Assembly (NCBI GenBank): GCA_050743625.1 | Contig: JBOGED010000363.1 | Location: 1 to 35,749, forward strand | Direction: 5' to 3' | Length of the DNA: 35,749 nt | Source of the DNA: JBOGED01 sp050743625 | Lineage (GTDB): Bacteria; Actinomycetota; Nitriliruptoria; Euzebyales; Egibacteraceae | Shown here: in pieces, positions 7,852 to 16,799 of the stretch | Numbering within the stretch: the stretch's first letter is position 1 | Layout: each line of letters begins with the position of its first letter | Notes under the pieces: generated by a model | The model's input: the letters and a program-made list of their open reading frames with translations, nothing else | What the model was told of the DNA's origin: nothing | The model's database searches: none | Made by a program: the position numbers and the translations under genes

Positions 7852-9885
7852 TTAGACGTCCAGGAAACGCACGTCACGCGCGTTGCGGACGATAAAGTCG
7901 CGGCGGGCCTCGACATCCTCTCCCATCAGGATCGTGAACAGCTGGTCAGCCGCGGCGGCGTCCTCCATCGTGACCTGTAGGAGGATCCGGTTGGCACGGT
8001 CGAGCGTGGTGATCTCCAGCTGCTCAGGATCCATCTCACCGAGGCCCTTGAACCGGCTGATCTCTAGCTTCTTCGATCCATCACCGTTGGAGAGCTCGGC
8101 GACGACCCGGTCACGCTCGCGATCGCTGTACGCGTAGCGGATCTTGTCCTTGTTCCGAGCCCCTTTGGGCTGGATCTGGTACAGCGGCGGCTGCGCGATG
8201 TAGACGTACCCGGCGTCGATCAGCTCTTTCATGTGGCGGAAGAGGAACGTCAGGACGAGCGTGCGGATGTGCGCTCCGTCCACGTCGGCGTCCATCAGCA
8301 TGACGACCTTGTGGTAACGAGCCTTGCTGATGTCGAACTCGTCGCCAATGCCCGTGCCGATGGCGGTAATGAGCGCTTGGATCTCCTTGTTCTCCAGGAT
8401 CTTCGCCAAGCGGGCCTTCTCTACGTTCAGGATCTTGCCTCGGATGGGCAACACCGCCTGGAACTCACGGTTGCGCGCCTGCTTGCTCGACCCACCCGCC
8501 GAGTCCCCCTCGACGATGAAGATCTCGGACTCGGCGGGGTTGCGCGACGCGCAATCCGCGAGCTTGCCGGGAAGATGCGACGAGTCGAGCAGACCCTTAC
8601 GGCGCGTGAGCTCGCGCGCGGCTCGGGCGGCCATACGGGCACGAGCGCCTTGGATCGCCTTGTTCACGACGACCTTCGCCTCGGCTGGGTGCTCCTCGAA
8701 CCAGTTCTTCAGGTGCTCGTTACAGGTGCGCTCGACGAAGCTGCGCATGTTGGTGTTGCCGAGCTTAGTCTTCGTCTGCCCCTCGAACTGGGGATCAGCC
8801 AGCTTCACCGAGACGATGGCGGTGAGGCCCTCACGGATGTCCTCGCCGGTCAGCGACATGTTGTCCGAGTTTCGCGCTTTCCCCACGCCGTTCTTCAAAA
8901 GCCCCGTTTCACGTGAAACCCTATTAACCACCGCGGTGAGCGCCTTCTTGAACCCCTCCTCGTGCGTGCCGCCCTCGTGCGTGTTGATCGTGTTCGCGAA
9001 GGTATGGATCGACTCGTGGTACGTCGCGTTCCATTGCAGCGCGACCTCGACCTCGTGCGGCCCCTCACCGTTCTCCTCGGATGCCGAGAAGTGGACGATC
9101 CCCGCGTGCAACGGGTCTTTCTTGCTGTTCAGGTGCGTGACGAAGTCCCGCAAGCCCCCCTCGTAGCGGAACTCGACAGTGAGCGGTCTCTCCTCGCCCG
9201 CAGCCTCGATCCCGTCTCTGGCGCGCTCGTCGACCATGCGCACGCGGAGACCGGCGGTCAGGAAGGCAGTCTCCCGAAACCGGGTGGTCAGGGTGTCCCA
9301 GCTGTAGTCAAGCGTCTCGAAGATCTCGTCGTCGGCCCAGAACGTGATCGTCGTACCGGTCTCACGGCGGCCGTCCTCCCCTTGCGGCGCCTCGCCCACG
9401 ACCTCCACTGGCCCCGTCGGGACTCCACGCCGGTAGGTCTGGCGATAGATCTTGCCGTCGCGCCGAACCTCGGCTTCGAGGTAGCGAGACAGCGCGTTCA
9501 CGACCGACACGCCCACCCCGTGGAGCCCGCCCGAGACGGCATACGACTTGTTGTCGAACTTGCCGCCCGCGTGAAGCACCGTGAGCACGACCTCCAGCGC
9601 GGACTTCCGCAGCGTGGGATGCTCGTCAACAGGGATCCCGCGACCGTCATCGGTCACACGGCAGCCGCCGTCCGCGAGCAAGGTCACGGTGATCTCGCTG
9701 CATTCGCCCGCCATCGCCTCGTCGACAGAGTTGTCCACAACCTCGTGCACAAGGTGGTGAAGCCCACGCGGACCGGTCGAGCCGATGTACATCCCTGGCC
9801 GCTTCCGCACGGCTTCGAGCCCCTCCAGGACGGTGATGTCCTTCGCGGCATACTGGTCGGGCTCTGGAACGAAACGCTCGTGCAT
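7852..9885 (-). CDS. gyrB: DNA gyrase subunit B
   Basis: The ATPase subunit of gyrase, 677 residues from the ATG at 9885. GHKL motifs: EVVDNSVDEAMAGE, DDGRGIPVDEHP and GGLHGVGVSVVNALS. TOPRIM metal site: EGDSAGG with DADVDGAHI. The quinolone-region stretch LPIRGKILNVEKAR looks ordinary. I prefer 9885 because MHERFVPEPDQYAAKDITVLEGL matches the usual GyrB beginning; the frame is open 17 codons further upstream. No strong ribosome-binding site fixes it. A parS site lies inside the gene at 8906-8919. Confidence 0.97.
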   Translation of the reverse strand: MHERFVPEPDQYAAKDITVLEGLEAVRKRPGMYIGSTGPRGLHHLVHEVVDNSVDEAMAGECSEITVTLLADGGCRVTDDGRGIPVDEHPTLRKSALEVVLTVLHAGGKFDNKSYAVSGGLHGVGVSVVNALSRYLEAEVRRDGKIYRQTYRRGVPTGPVEVVGEAPQGEDGRRETGTTITFWADDEIFETLDYSWDTLTTRFRETAFLTAGLRVRMVDERARDGIEAAGEERPLTVEFRYEGGLRDFVTHLNSKKDPLHAGIVHFSASEENGEGPHEVEVALQWNATYHESIHTFANTINTHEGGTHEEGFKKALTAVVNRVSRETGLLKNGVGKARNSDNMSLTGEDIREGLTAIVSVKLADPQFEGQTKTKLGNTNMRSFVERTCNEHLKNWFEEHPAEAKVVVNKAIQGARARMAARAARELTRRKGLLDSSHLPGKLADCASRNPAESEIFIVEGDSAGGSSKQARNREFQAVLPIRGKILNVEKARLAKILENKEIQALITAIGTGIGDEFDISKARYHKVVMLMDADVDGAHIRTLVLTFLFRHMKELIDAGYVYIAQPPLYQIQPKGARNKDKIRYAYSDRERDRVVAELSNGDGSKKLEISRFKGLGEMDPEQLEITTLDRANRILLQVTMEDAAAADQLFTILMGEDVEARRDFIVRNARDVRFLDV
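8906..8919. promoter_or_regulatory. parS site 1 (inside gyrB)
   Basis: GTTTCACGTGAAAC, the perfect 14-bp core of the bacterial parS palindrome bound by ParB. Here it is read as Val-Ser-Arg-Glu-Thr within GyrB. It is one of three identical cores in the window. Confidence 0.9.
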
Positions 9886-10064
9886 GGTCACGATATTCTG
9901 TAGGCCTCCGGGGTGGGCGCGCACACCTGGCATCAAGCCCAGCTTGGTGGGCCCTGCGGGGAAGACAGCGTCACGGGCGCTGGAAGATCCGCGCCCGAAT
10001 CACCTCCCAGCCTACCATGTAGAGCCTCAACCCCCACATCGGGGAGACAGGGTGTTTCCGCAGG
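9886..10064 (-). other. gyrB upstream region
   Basis: The 179 bp between the DUF721 stop and the gyrB start probably carry a gyrB promoter and leader. I see no convincing -10/-35 pair or hairpin. Confidence 0.3.
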
Positions 10065-10394
10065 TCAGGACGTATTTTGCAAGGCACCGGTCACGACAGT
10101 CACCTGCTTTACGCTGCCTGCTCCCAATACCTCGTTCGCGCGGCCCGCCAGCCCTGCGGAAAGGTAGCGCACCTGCTCGGCCCACGCCGACGATGAGGCT
10201 CGCACGACGAGCACTCCCCCGGCCAACCGCACCGGCTCCGCATGTCGCGCCAGCTGGTCGCCGGCGATCTCCCGCCAGTACTCATGGATCCGCGCTCCCT
10301 CCAGCCGCGCCGCCCATCCGGGGCGCGCCCGCACCGCATCCAGGGCATCCGCGAGCGGCGAGGGTTCGGGCCGCCTCTCACCACGACCGCTCAT
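10065..10394 (-). CDS. DUF721 / DciA-like protein
   Basis: A 109-residue protein with the DUF721 pattern: HEYWREIAGDQLARHAEPVRL followed by a short beta segment GGVLVVRASSSAWAEQVRYLS. The family includes DciA, a loader of the replicative helicase DnaB in bacteria without DnaC. It lies between recF and gyrB, as Rv0004 does in M. tuberculosis. Its ATG overlaps the recF stop by 4 bp, implying translational coupling. A helicase-loading role is inferred from the family. Confidence 0.85.
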   Translation of the reverse strand: MSGRGERRPEPSPLADALDAVRARPGWAARLEGARIHEYWREIAGDQLARHAEPVRLAGGVLVVRASSSAWAEQVRYLSAGLAGRANEVLGAGSVKQVTVVTGALQNTS

Positions 10395-11521
10395 TGCACC
10401 GTTCCCTCACTGACCCAATGCCTTGGTCCCTGCAATGGAACGTCGCCTTCGACCGCAGCCGTGACGATCACCTGCTCGAACCGCTCACAACGTTGAGCGA
10501 GCCGCTCGCGCCGGTGCGCGTCCAACTCGGCGAACACGTCGTCGAGCAGCACGATCGGCTCCTCGCCCACCTCGTAGAGCACCGCGTGGCTCGCCAGCCG
10601 CAGGGCAAGGGCAAGCGACCACTGCTCGCCATGGCTGGCATAGCCCTTCGCGGGTAGCGCGCCGATCGCTAGGTGGAGGTCGTCGCGATGGGGCCCGGCG
10701 AGCGTGGTCCCGCGGTCGCGCTCAAGCGCCGCCACGTCGGCGAGCCCGGCCCGTAGCTCTTCCGCGAGATCCCCCGGGTCCGGGATCCCACCACCCGGCT
10801 CACCGGCTACAGACCGCCCTGTGGAGAGCTCGTAGGCAAGCGTGATCGGTGCCGGATGGATCGGCCGACCGACGAGGTCCGCGTAGGCGGCGGCCGCCGG
10901 TCCGGCAAGCGAATGCACAACGGCCACTCGCGCAGCCAACAACACGGCCCCGGCGCGGACGAGCGCGTCCGTCCATGTGCCGAATACCTGATCGTCGCCA
11001 AAGGCACCTGCCCGGAGGCGTCGCAGGAGGGCGTTGCGCTGGCGGAGCACCCGCTCGTACTCCTGGCGCGCGGCAAGAAACGCCCGCCTGCGCTGCCCCA
11101 GCAGGTCGTCGAGGAAACGCCGCCGGTCCGCAGGTTCTCCTCGAATGAGCTGCAGGTCCTCAGGAGCGAACAGGATGCTCCGGATGGCCCCGATCGCATC
11201 CCTTGCGCGGGCCTGCGCCTGCCGGTTTACCTTCGCGCGGTTACGACCTCCTGGCCGGAGCTCCACCTCGACGAGCAGTTCGCGGCCATCTTGCAACCGG
11301 GCGTTGGCGCGGATGACACCCGCCTCCGCGCCCGTTCGCACAAGCGCGGCGTCGTGGCTGGCACGATGGCTCGCGCCGATCGAGAGGTAGTGAACGGCCT
11401 CAATCAGGTTCGTCTTCCCCTGCGCATTCCCTCCGACCACGATGTTCGGGCCAGAGCCGAGGGCCAAGCACACGCTCTGGTAGCTGCGGATATCGACGAG
11501 CTCAAGCCGCTCCAGGAACAC
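10391..11521 (-). CDS. recF: DNA repair and replication-restart ATPase RecF
   Basis: A 376-residue SMC-like ATPase that works with RecO and RecR at single-strand gaps. Walker A is GGNAQGKTN (Lys36). Walker B near the C-terminus is PIVLLDDVFAELD. The conserved GPHRDD lies between them. It starts at a GTG 15 bp after dnaN and overlaps the DUF721 gene by 4 bp. Confidence 0.96.
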   Translation of the reverse strand: MFLERLELVDIRSYQSVCLALGSGPNIVVGGNAQGKTNLIEAVHYLSIGASHRASHDAALVRTGAEAGVIRANARLQDGRELLVEVELRPGGRNRAKVNRQAQARARDAIGAIRSILFAPEDLQLIRGEPADRRRFLDDLLGQRRRAFLAARQEYERVLRQRNALLRRLRAGAFGDDQVFGTWTDALVRAGAVLLAARVAVVHSLAGPAAAAYADLVGRPIHPAPITLAYELSTGRSVAGEPGGGIPDPGDLAEELRAGLADVAALERDRGTTLAGPHRDDLHLAIGALPAKGYASHGEQWSLALALRLASHAVLYEVGEEPIVLLDDVFAELDAHRRERLAQRCERFEQVIVTAAVEGDVPLQGPRHWVSEGTVQ

Positions 11522-11536
11522 CCGTCGCAGTATGAG

Positions 11537-12661
11537 CTACAGACGGACGGGCATCAGGAGGTAGAGGAACCCGGGATCCTCGACATCCCCTTCCTCACCG
11601 TTGTTCACCGTCCTGATCACCGCTGGCTTTATCTCGTCGCGAAACTGCATCGTGATCCGCTCGCTGCCGGCGACGTCCAGCCCATCGGTGAGATAGCGCG
11701 GATTGAACGCGATGACGAGGTCCTCGCCCTCCAAGGCGCCGAGCAACGTCTCTTCCCCGTGGCCAATCTCGCCGCTACCGGCTTTGACGAGGACGGTGTC
11801 GCTGCTGATCTCAAGCGTCACCGGCGTGACCGCCGTGTTCGAGTCCCCGACGACCGCAACCCGCTTCACGACCTGCATGAATTCTGCGCGGTCAATCGTC
11901 AGCCGGCGCTCCCATGAGGGCGGGATCAGCTGCTCGATGTTCGGAAATGTTCCCTCGATGAGACGGGTCGTCAAACGCCGGTCACTGAACGCGAACGTCG
12001 CTTGGCTGGGTTCGAGCACGAGCCTGACCTCGCTTCCAATCAGCTCAGCGGCGTGCCGGGCCTGCTCCAATGCCTTACGCGGGACCAGCGCCTCGGCCGC
12101 GGCACCGCGGTCCCATCGGATCTCGCACTTGGCCAGGCGATAGGAGTCAGTCGCTGAGGCGGTCAGCTTGTCCTCAGTGGCCTCGAGACGCACCCCACCC
12201 AGCACCGGCCGCGCATCGTCTGCACTTGCCGAGCGGGCAACCTGCGCGACCATGCGCGCGAACTCTTCCGCCTTCATTACCGCGGTCACGGCTTCCGCCG
12301 CTGGCAGCTTGAGTGCCGGGAAGTCCTCCACTGGCATGAGTCGAAGGTCGAACTGCGCGCGACCGCAGTGCAAGTGAAGGACGTCCTGGTTCACCTCCGC
12401 GACGATCGCAGCGTTGGGCAGGCTGCGAACGACGTCCGCGAGCAGCTTGCCCGGGGCGAGCGCCACCCCGTCCCGCTCACCTTGCACCGGGATAGACAGC
12501 TCACTGTCGATCTCGAGGTTGGACGACGCGAGCATGAGCCGGTCACCAGAGACCTCGAGGCGGATGCCTGACAGCGCCGGGAGCGTCGCTCGGTCACCGA
12601 CCGTGCGTTGTGCCCACGTCACCGCATCGGCGAACTCGGTTCGCTCTGCCCTGAGCTTCAT
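11537..12661 (-). CDS. dnaN: DNA polymerase III beta sliding clamp
   Basis: A 374-residue processivity clamp with the usual three-fold domain repeat and the conserved C-terminal end FLYLLMPVRL. The ATG at 12661 gives the normal MKLRAER-type beginning. It follows dnaA across a 286-bp region full of DnaA boxes. Confidence 0.97.
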   Translation of the reverse strand: MKLRAERTEFADAVTWAQRTVGDRATLPALSGIRLEVSGDRLMLASSNLEIDSELSIPVQGERDGVALAPGKLLADVVRSLPNAAIVAEVNQDVLHLHCGRAQFDLRLMPVEDFPALKLPAAEAVTAVMKAEEFARMVAQVARSASADDARPVLGGVRLEATEDKLTASATDSYRLAKCEIRWDRGAAAEALVPRKALEQARHAAELIGSEVRLVLEPSQATFAFSDRRLTTRLIEGTFPNIEQLIPPSWERRLTIDRAEFMQVVKRVAVVGDSNTAVTPVTLEISSDTVLVKAGSGEIGHGEETLLGALEGEDLVIAFNPRYLTDGLDVAGSERITMQFRDEIKPAVIRTVNNGEEGDVEDPGFLYLLMPVRL

Positions 12662-12947
12662 TCCTGCCTCCGCTGCTCCGGGGTTATCAACGTCGTCTGC
12701 TGTGAAGAGTTATAGAGAGTTAGAGAACCGTACTTGTATTAGAGGGGCGGAAATCTTGGGGATAAGGGGTGTCGCCGCAGGTCTTCAGCGGTGACGGCCT
12801 GTGGGTAAGTTGTGGGTAACACTGTGCATCCAAGGTGGAAAAGTCGGACTTTATCCCCAAGAAGGGGCGCGCATCCCGGCGTCCTGGGGACAACCCAGGA
12901 TCTGTCCACTGGATGTCCACCGTCCGCGCACAGCGTTATCCACATGT
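12662..12947. other. Probable oriC (dnaA-dnaN intergenic region)
   Basis: This 286-bp region holds at least five DnaA-box-like 9-mers on both strands: TTATCCACA at 12936-12944, TTATCCCCA at 12851-12859, its reverse complement at 12757-12765, and TTACCCACA on the minus strand at 12800-12808 and 12811-12819. A locally AT-rich stretch at about 12700-12740 could be the unwinding element. Most actinomycete origins lie here. Confidence 0.8.
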
Positions 12948-14375
12948 TCACCCTGCGTCCCTCGCGGCCACCTTGATACGGCTCGTCAGCTCTTGTACCT
13001 GCTGGTAGATGGCCTCGCGCTCGTGCATCAACTTGCGGATCTTGGTGTTCGCGTGGAGCACCGTCGTGTGGTCACGCCCGCCGAATGCCTGACCGATCTT
13101 CGGGAGGCTCAGGTTGGTGAGCTCGCGGGTCAGGTACATCGCGATCTGCCGAGCGGTAACGAGCTGGCGCGTCCGGCTGCTGGAACAGAGGTCCTCTAGC
13201 GTGAGACCGAAGTAGGCGGCCGTCTCCCCCATGATCCGTGAGACTCCGATCGCGGAGGCGCTCCCACCGGGGAAGACATCCTTCAGGGCGATCTGCGCGA
13301 GCGACAGCGTGACCTCTGTCCCGTTCAGGCTCGCGGCCGCGAGCACTCGGATGAGCGCGCCTTCGAGCTCGCGGATGTTCGACGAGATGCGGCTGGCGAT
13401 GAGTTCGAGGACGTCATCTGGGACAGGAAGGTGCTCCTGGGAGGACTTTTTCCGCAGGATCGCCAGGCGAGTCTCGAGATCGGGCGGCTGGATGTCGGTG
13501 ATCAACCCCCACTCGAACCGCGTCCGTAGGCGTTCCTCCAGCTGGCCGATCTGCTTGGGAGGCCGATCTGAGGTGATGACGATCTGCTTCTGGGCGTTGT
13601 GGAGCGCATTGAAAGTGTGGAAGAACTCTTCTTGGGTTCGCTCCTTACTTTCGAGGAACTGGATGTCGTCGATGAGCAGGACATCGGTATGGCGGTAGCG
13701 TCGTTGGAACGGCACCTGCCGATGATTCGAGATCGCGTCGATGAACTCGTTCGTAAACTGCTCGGAAGTTACATAACGGATTCTTAGCTGGGGATAGAGA
13801 TTCGACGCGTAGTGACCGACCGCCTGCAGAAGATGCGTCTTGCCGAGGCCGGCCCCGCCATAGATGAAGAGAGGATTGTACGCCTGGGCGGGGGCCTCGC
13901 CGACCGCGAAGGCAGCAGCGTGAGCGAAGCGATTGCTCGCTCCAATCACAAAGCGGTCGAACGTGTATTTCTCGTTCAGCTCGGTAACCCCATCGCTCGA
14001 TGCCCGAGCGAGAGGCTCTGGCGCCCACGCCTGCCGGGGTGCGTGGAAAGCAGGTGACGGCGGGGTCTCCGTCCCGGCGCTCGTCTCGAGGGTCACCGGT
14101 TCAGGATCGGGATCCGGTCGGACGGTGACGACCACGTTGAGCGTGCGCCCCGCGGCTTTGGTGATCGCGTTTCGCAGTGTCTCGCCCCAACGACTGTCGA
14201 GTTGCTCCCTGGCGAAACCATGCGGCGCGGCGAGTACGACGGTGTCCTCGGTATAGCCAACGGGTCTCGTCTCGGCGAGCCATGCTCGCAGCGCGGCGCT
14301 GCTTACACTCGCAGCAAGCTCTTCGAGAGAACGACTCCAGAGACCTTCCAGGTCTATCGCGAGTGAATCGGACAC
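12948..14375 (-). CDS. dnaA: Chromosomal replication initiator DnaA
   Basis: A 475-residue AAA+ initiator that binds DnaA boxes and opens oriC. Domain I is residues 1-80 and a Pro-rich linker runs to about 130. The AAA+ core has Walker A GGAGLGKTH (Lys179) and Walker B DVLLIDDIQFL. The domain IV helix-turn-helix signature is GGRDHTTVLHA. The GTG start is supported by AAGGAGGGGGGAGG just upstream. Box clusters lie on both sides. Confidence 0.98.
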   Translation of the reverse strand: MSDSLAIDLEGLWSRSLEELAASVSSAALRAWLAETRPVGYTEDTVVLAAPHGFAREQLDSRWGETLRNAITKAAGRTLNVVVTVRPDPDPEPVTLETSAGTETPPSPAFHAPRQAWAPEPLARASSDGVTELNEKYTFDRFVIGASNRFAHAAAFAVGEAPAQAYNPLFIYGGAGLGKTHLLQAVGHYASNLYPQLRIRYVTSEQFTNEFIDAISNHRQVPFQRRYRHTDVLLIDDIQFLESKERTQEEFFHTFNALHNAQKQIVITSDRPPKQIGQLEERLRTRFEWGLITDIQPPDLETRLAILRKKSSQEHLPVPDDVLELIASRISSNIRELEGALIRVLAAASLNGTEVTLSLAQIALKDVFPGGSASAIGVSRIMGETAAYFGLTLEDLCSSSRTRQLVTARQIAMYLTRELTNLSLPKIGQAFGGRDHTTVLHANTKIRKLMHEREAIYQQVQELTSRIKVAARDAG

Positions 14376-14729
14376 TTCCTCCCCCCTCCTTTTCGGCGCC
14401 GTTGAGCGCAGCTCGGTGGCGGCCTGCCACGATGCCCCCTCAGTCGCACGTGCAGTGCAACCCCGCCAGGGTTATCCACAGCCCCTCCACATCTGTGGAT
14501 GACCGGCGACGGGCCGCAACGGGCGAATTGCCCTTCCAGCCAGGCTGCTCCTTATGACGATATGACGATGCAGCGCGGGACTGACGGGGAAGAACGACCC
14601 AGAAGGGGACGTGGCGGAGTATAGGAGGCGGAGTTCGCGCATAGCAATTCGTTATCCACAGTGCTGGGGACGAGGCTCGGCTGCTGCGCGAAAGGCCTTC
14701 ATGTCGCGCTGACCTGCGAGAACGCTTGG

Positions 14730-14760
14730 TTGTTCGCAAAGCTCCCATCTGAGGTACACT
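14730..14760 (+). promoter_or_regulatory. Candidate rpmH promoter
   Basis: TTGTTC (14730-14735) and TACACT (14755-14760), 19 bp apart, lie in the one AT-richer patch upstream of rpmH. They would give a leader of about 270 nt. The spacing is slightly long, so this is tentative. Confidence 0.35.
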
Positions 14761-14968
14761 ATTCGACGAGCGTCCGCGTTCGGCGGAGCGAGTTGTGCCG
14801 TCGCCCCTCGTGTTCCGGTCGCGGGCTTCCCCGCAGGTGGCTTCGGCGGTGCTCTCCCCTTCGGTCGCTGCGCTCGGGGTCGCAAGGAATCCGGAGGCTT
14901 TGCCAGCGCCCGCTGGGTCAGGGTCCCCGCGAGTCAGGTTGCCCCCGGGTGGCTGGATGCGGTCCCTG

Positions 14969-14997
14969 AGGTAGCCGGTACCATTCGCTGGCTACCT
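14969..14997 (+). other. Hairpin in the rpmH leader
   Basis: AGGTAGCC and GGCTACCT form an 8-bp perfect stem around a 13-nt loop, ending 42 nt before the rpmH ATG. It may affect leader RNA stability or translation. No known leader family was recognised. Confidence 0.4.
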
Positions 14998-15039
14998 GCA
15001 GCAACGTCGAGCGAAGATGGCTCGCTCGAAAGGTCCGAG

Positions 15040-15174
15040 ATGAAGCGTACGTTTCAACCAAACAACCGCAGACGTCACCGCAAGCACGGCTTTCGCGCCC
15101 GCATGCGAACGCGCGCCGGGCGAGCGATCATCAAGCGACGTCGCGCGAAAGGTCGGCAGCGTCTGACCGCCTGA
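15040..15174 (+). CDS. rpmH: 50S ribosomal protein L34
   Basis: A 44-residue, very basic protein: MKRTFQPNNRRRHRKHGF, then RARMRTRAGRAIIKRRRAKG. This is the classic L34 sequence and length. It is the first gene of the rightward operon before rnpA, as in nearly all bacteria. A weak AAAGG lies upstream. Confidence 0.98.
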   Translation: MKRTFQPNNRRRHRKHGFRARMRTRAGRAIIKRRRAKGRQRLTA

Positions 15175-15278
15175 GCCAGGCTCTCGTGGCCCTCGGTGGA
15201 CGCCCCCCGGATGCGCAGTCGCTGCCCGCGCCGTATGGTGGCCGCACGAGCCACACGACCTAAGTTTCTCTTACCACG

Positions 15279-15650
15279 ATGGCCGTCAAGCGCCTCCACC
15301 GTTCCAACGACATCCGTGCCGTCTTCGCGGCTCGGAACGTCGCTCATGGGCGGTTGCTCAGTGTGTACGGTCGAGGAGCCAACGACCGTGAGCAGTGTCG
15401 GATTGCGGTGGTGGGAGGTCGCGACGTCGGAAACGCCGTGCGCCGCAATCGCGCCAAGCGGCGGTTGCGAGCGGCGATCCAGATCGGTGACCTTCCTGGC
15501 GGATTGGACCTTGTGGTCCGCGCGAAGCCACCTGCTGTCGACGCGAGCTTCGCGGCACTGCGAAGTGAGTTGGCGCAACTTCTTGATCGCGTGGGTCGGC
15601 GAGCCGAAGGGGCCCTGTCCACGCGTTCGCGGCCTGCGGATACGCGATGA
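15279..15650 (+). CDS. rnpA: Ribonuclease P protein component
   Basis: A 123-residue basic protein that assists the RNase P RNA in tRNA 5' maturation. It has the RNR signature (AVRRNRAKRRLR) and the preceding GRDVGNAV. The ATG at 15279 gives MAVKRLHRSNDIRAVF, the normal family beginning. It overlaps yidD by 4 bp. Confidence 0.95.
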   Translation: MAVKRLHRSNDIRAVFAARNVAHGRLLSVYGRGANDREQCRIAVVGGRDVGNAVRRNRAKRRLRAAIQIGDLPGGLDLVVRAKPPAVDASFAALRSELAQLLDRVGRRAEGALSTRSRPADTR

Positions 15651-15916
15651 CCTCAATCCGGGATGCCATAGCCCGTCAGCTCCGCGCGGTGCTCGTGGGG
15701 ATTGCGGTCGGAATGCTACGGATCTACCAGTTGGGCGGTCGCGTGCTCTATACCCGCGAGCACTGCCGCTTCTACCCCAGTTGTTCGGCTTACGCCCTCC
15801 AAGCGTTTCGCATCCACGGACCATGGCGGGGCTTGTGGTTGGCACTACGGCGGCTCGGCAGATGCCACCCGTTCAATCCAGGAGGGGTCGACCATGTACC
15901 ACAGCCCGTTGAGTAG
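15647..15916 (+). CDS. yidD: Membrane protein insertion efficiency factor YidD
   Basis: An 89-residue protein with the YidD core CRFYPSCSAYALQAFRIHG and CHPFNPGGVDHVP. It sits between rnpA (4-bp overlap) and yidC, its standard place. It acts at the inner face of the membrane to help YidC insertion. Confidence 0.95.
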   Translation: MTSIRDAIARQLRAVLVGIAVGMLRIYQLGGRVLYTREHCRFYPSCSAYALQAFRIHGPWRGLWLALRRLGRCHPFNPGGVDHVPQPVE

Positions 15917-15958
15917 GCCCCGCGGGTTCGGGTCAAGTAAGTAGGAGGGGAACGCCGT

Positions 15959-16717
15959 ATGGGTGCTCTTTGGAACGGATTGGTCGACGGGCTGGCGGAC
16001 TTCCTCCGGCTCCTGCATACCGCGACGCAAGGCGTCTTCGGAGATTTCGCGTGGGGATGGGCCATCATCCTGCTCACCTTCTCCGTTCGTCTCGTCCTGC
16101 TGCCACTCGCTATCAAGCAGACCAACTCGATGCGAGCGATGATGAGGGTGCAGCCGGAGCTGAAGAAGATCCAGGCGAGGTACAAGGTTGACCGGTCGAT
16201 GTCGAAGACCAACCCGGACAAGTACCGAGAGCGGAAACAGAAGCAGCAAGAGGCGATGATGGCGCTCTATAAAGAGCACAAGGTCAACCCGTTGGGGAGC
16301 TGCTTGCCGCTGATCCTGCAGGCGCCGATTCTTTTCGCGCTGTATCGTGTGCTGTTGTCTGAGGTCCCTGAGGTGAGGGAGGCGCCGTTCTACCTGATCG
16401 GTAGTCTGGGAGCGACCGTGAGGGAGGGGCTCGCGGTCGCGGGGATCGGCGTGTTCTTGCTGCTCATCGTGATGGCAGTCACGCAGTTCGTCACCCAGAA
16501 GCAGATGATGTCACGGCAGCCGTCGTCATCACCAGAGCAGGCTCAGCAGCAAAAGATCATGCTGTATGCAATGCCCGCGATGATCACGATCTTTGGCTTC
16601 AACCTTCCCGCGGGAGTGCTGCTCTACTGGGTGGCGCAGAACGTATGGATGATGGTCCAGCAGTATGTCATGTTCCGCAGCATCGAACCCTTGGCTGCGG
16701 GCTCGGGGAAAAGCTAG
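15959..16717 (+). CDS. yidC: Membrane protein insertase YidC
   Basis: A 252-residue YidC/Oxa1 insertase of the short Gram-positive type, without the large periplasmic domain. Membrane segments include WAIILLTFSVRLVLLPLAI (with the conserved groove Arg), LPLILQAPILFALYRVLL, FLLLIVMAVTQF and a C-terminal pair around ITIFGFNLPAGVLLYWVAQN. Strong AGGAGGGG precedes the ATG. Confidence 0.96.
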   Translation: MGALWNGLVDGLADFLRLLHTATQGVFGDFAWGWAIILLTFSVRLVLLPLAIKQTNSMRAMMRVQPELKKIQARYKVDRSMSKTNPDKYRERKQKQQEAMMALYKEHKVNPLGSCLPLILQAPILFALYRVLLSEVPEVREAPFYLIGSLGATVREGLAVAGIGVFLLLIVMAVTQFVTQKQMMSRQPSSSPEQAQQQKIMLYAMPAMITIFGFNLPAGVLLYWVAQNVWMMVQQYVMFRSIEPLAAGSGKS

Positions 16718-16799
16718 GAGGACTGCTGTTGGACAGGCCGATGGGTGGTGAAAGGTTTCAGGCGAGTGGCACTACGGTGCCCGATTCGAGGATGAGGCG

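Larger units (their letters stand above)
14376..15039. other. dnaA-rpmH divergent intergenic region with DnaA boxes
   Basis: This 664-bp region has no convincing gene. It has two perfect DnaA boxes TTATCCACA (14472-14480 and 14652-14660) and a further palindromic TCCACATCTGTGGA near 14487, so it may be the second half of a bipartite origin. The right part holds the rpmH promoter and a long GC-rich leader. Confidence 0.7.
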
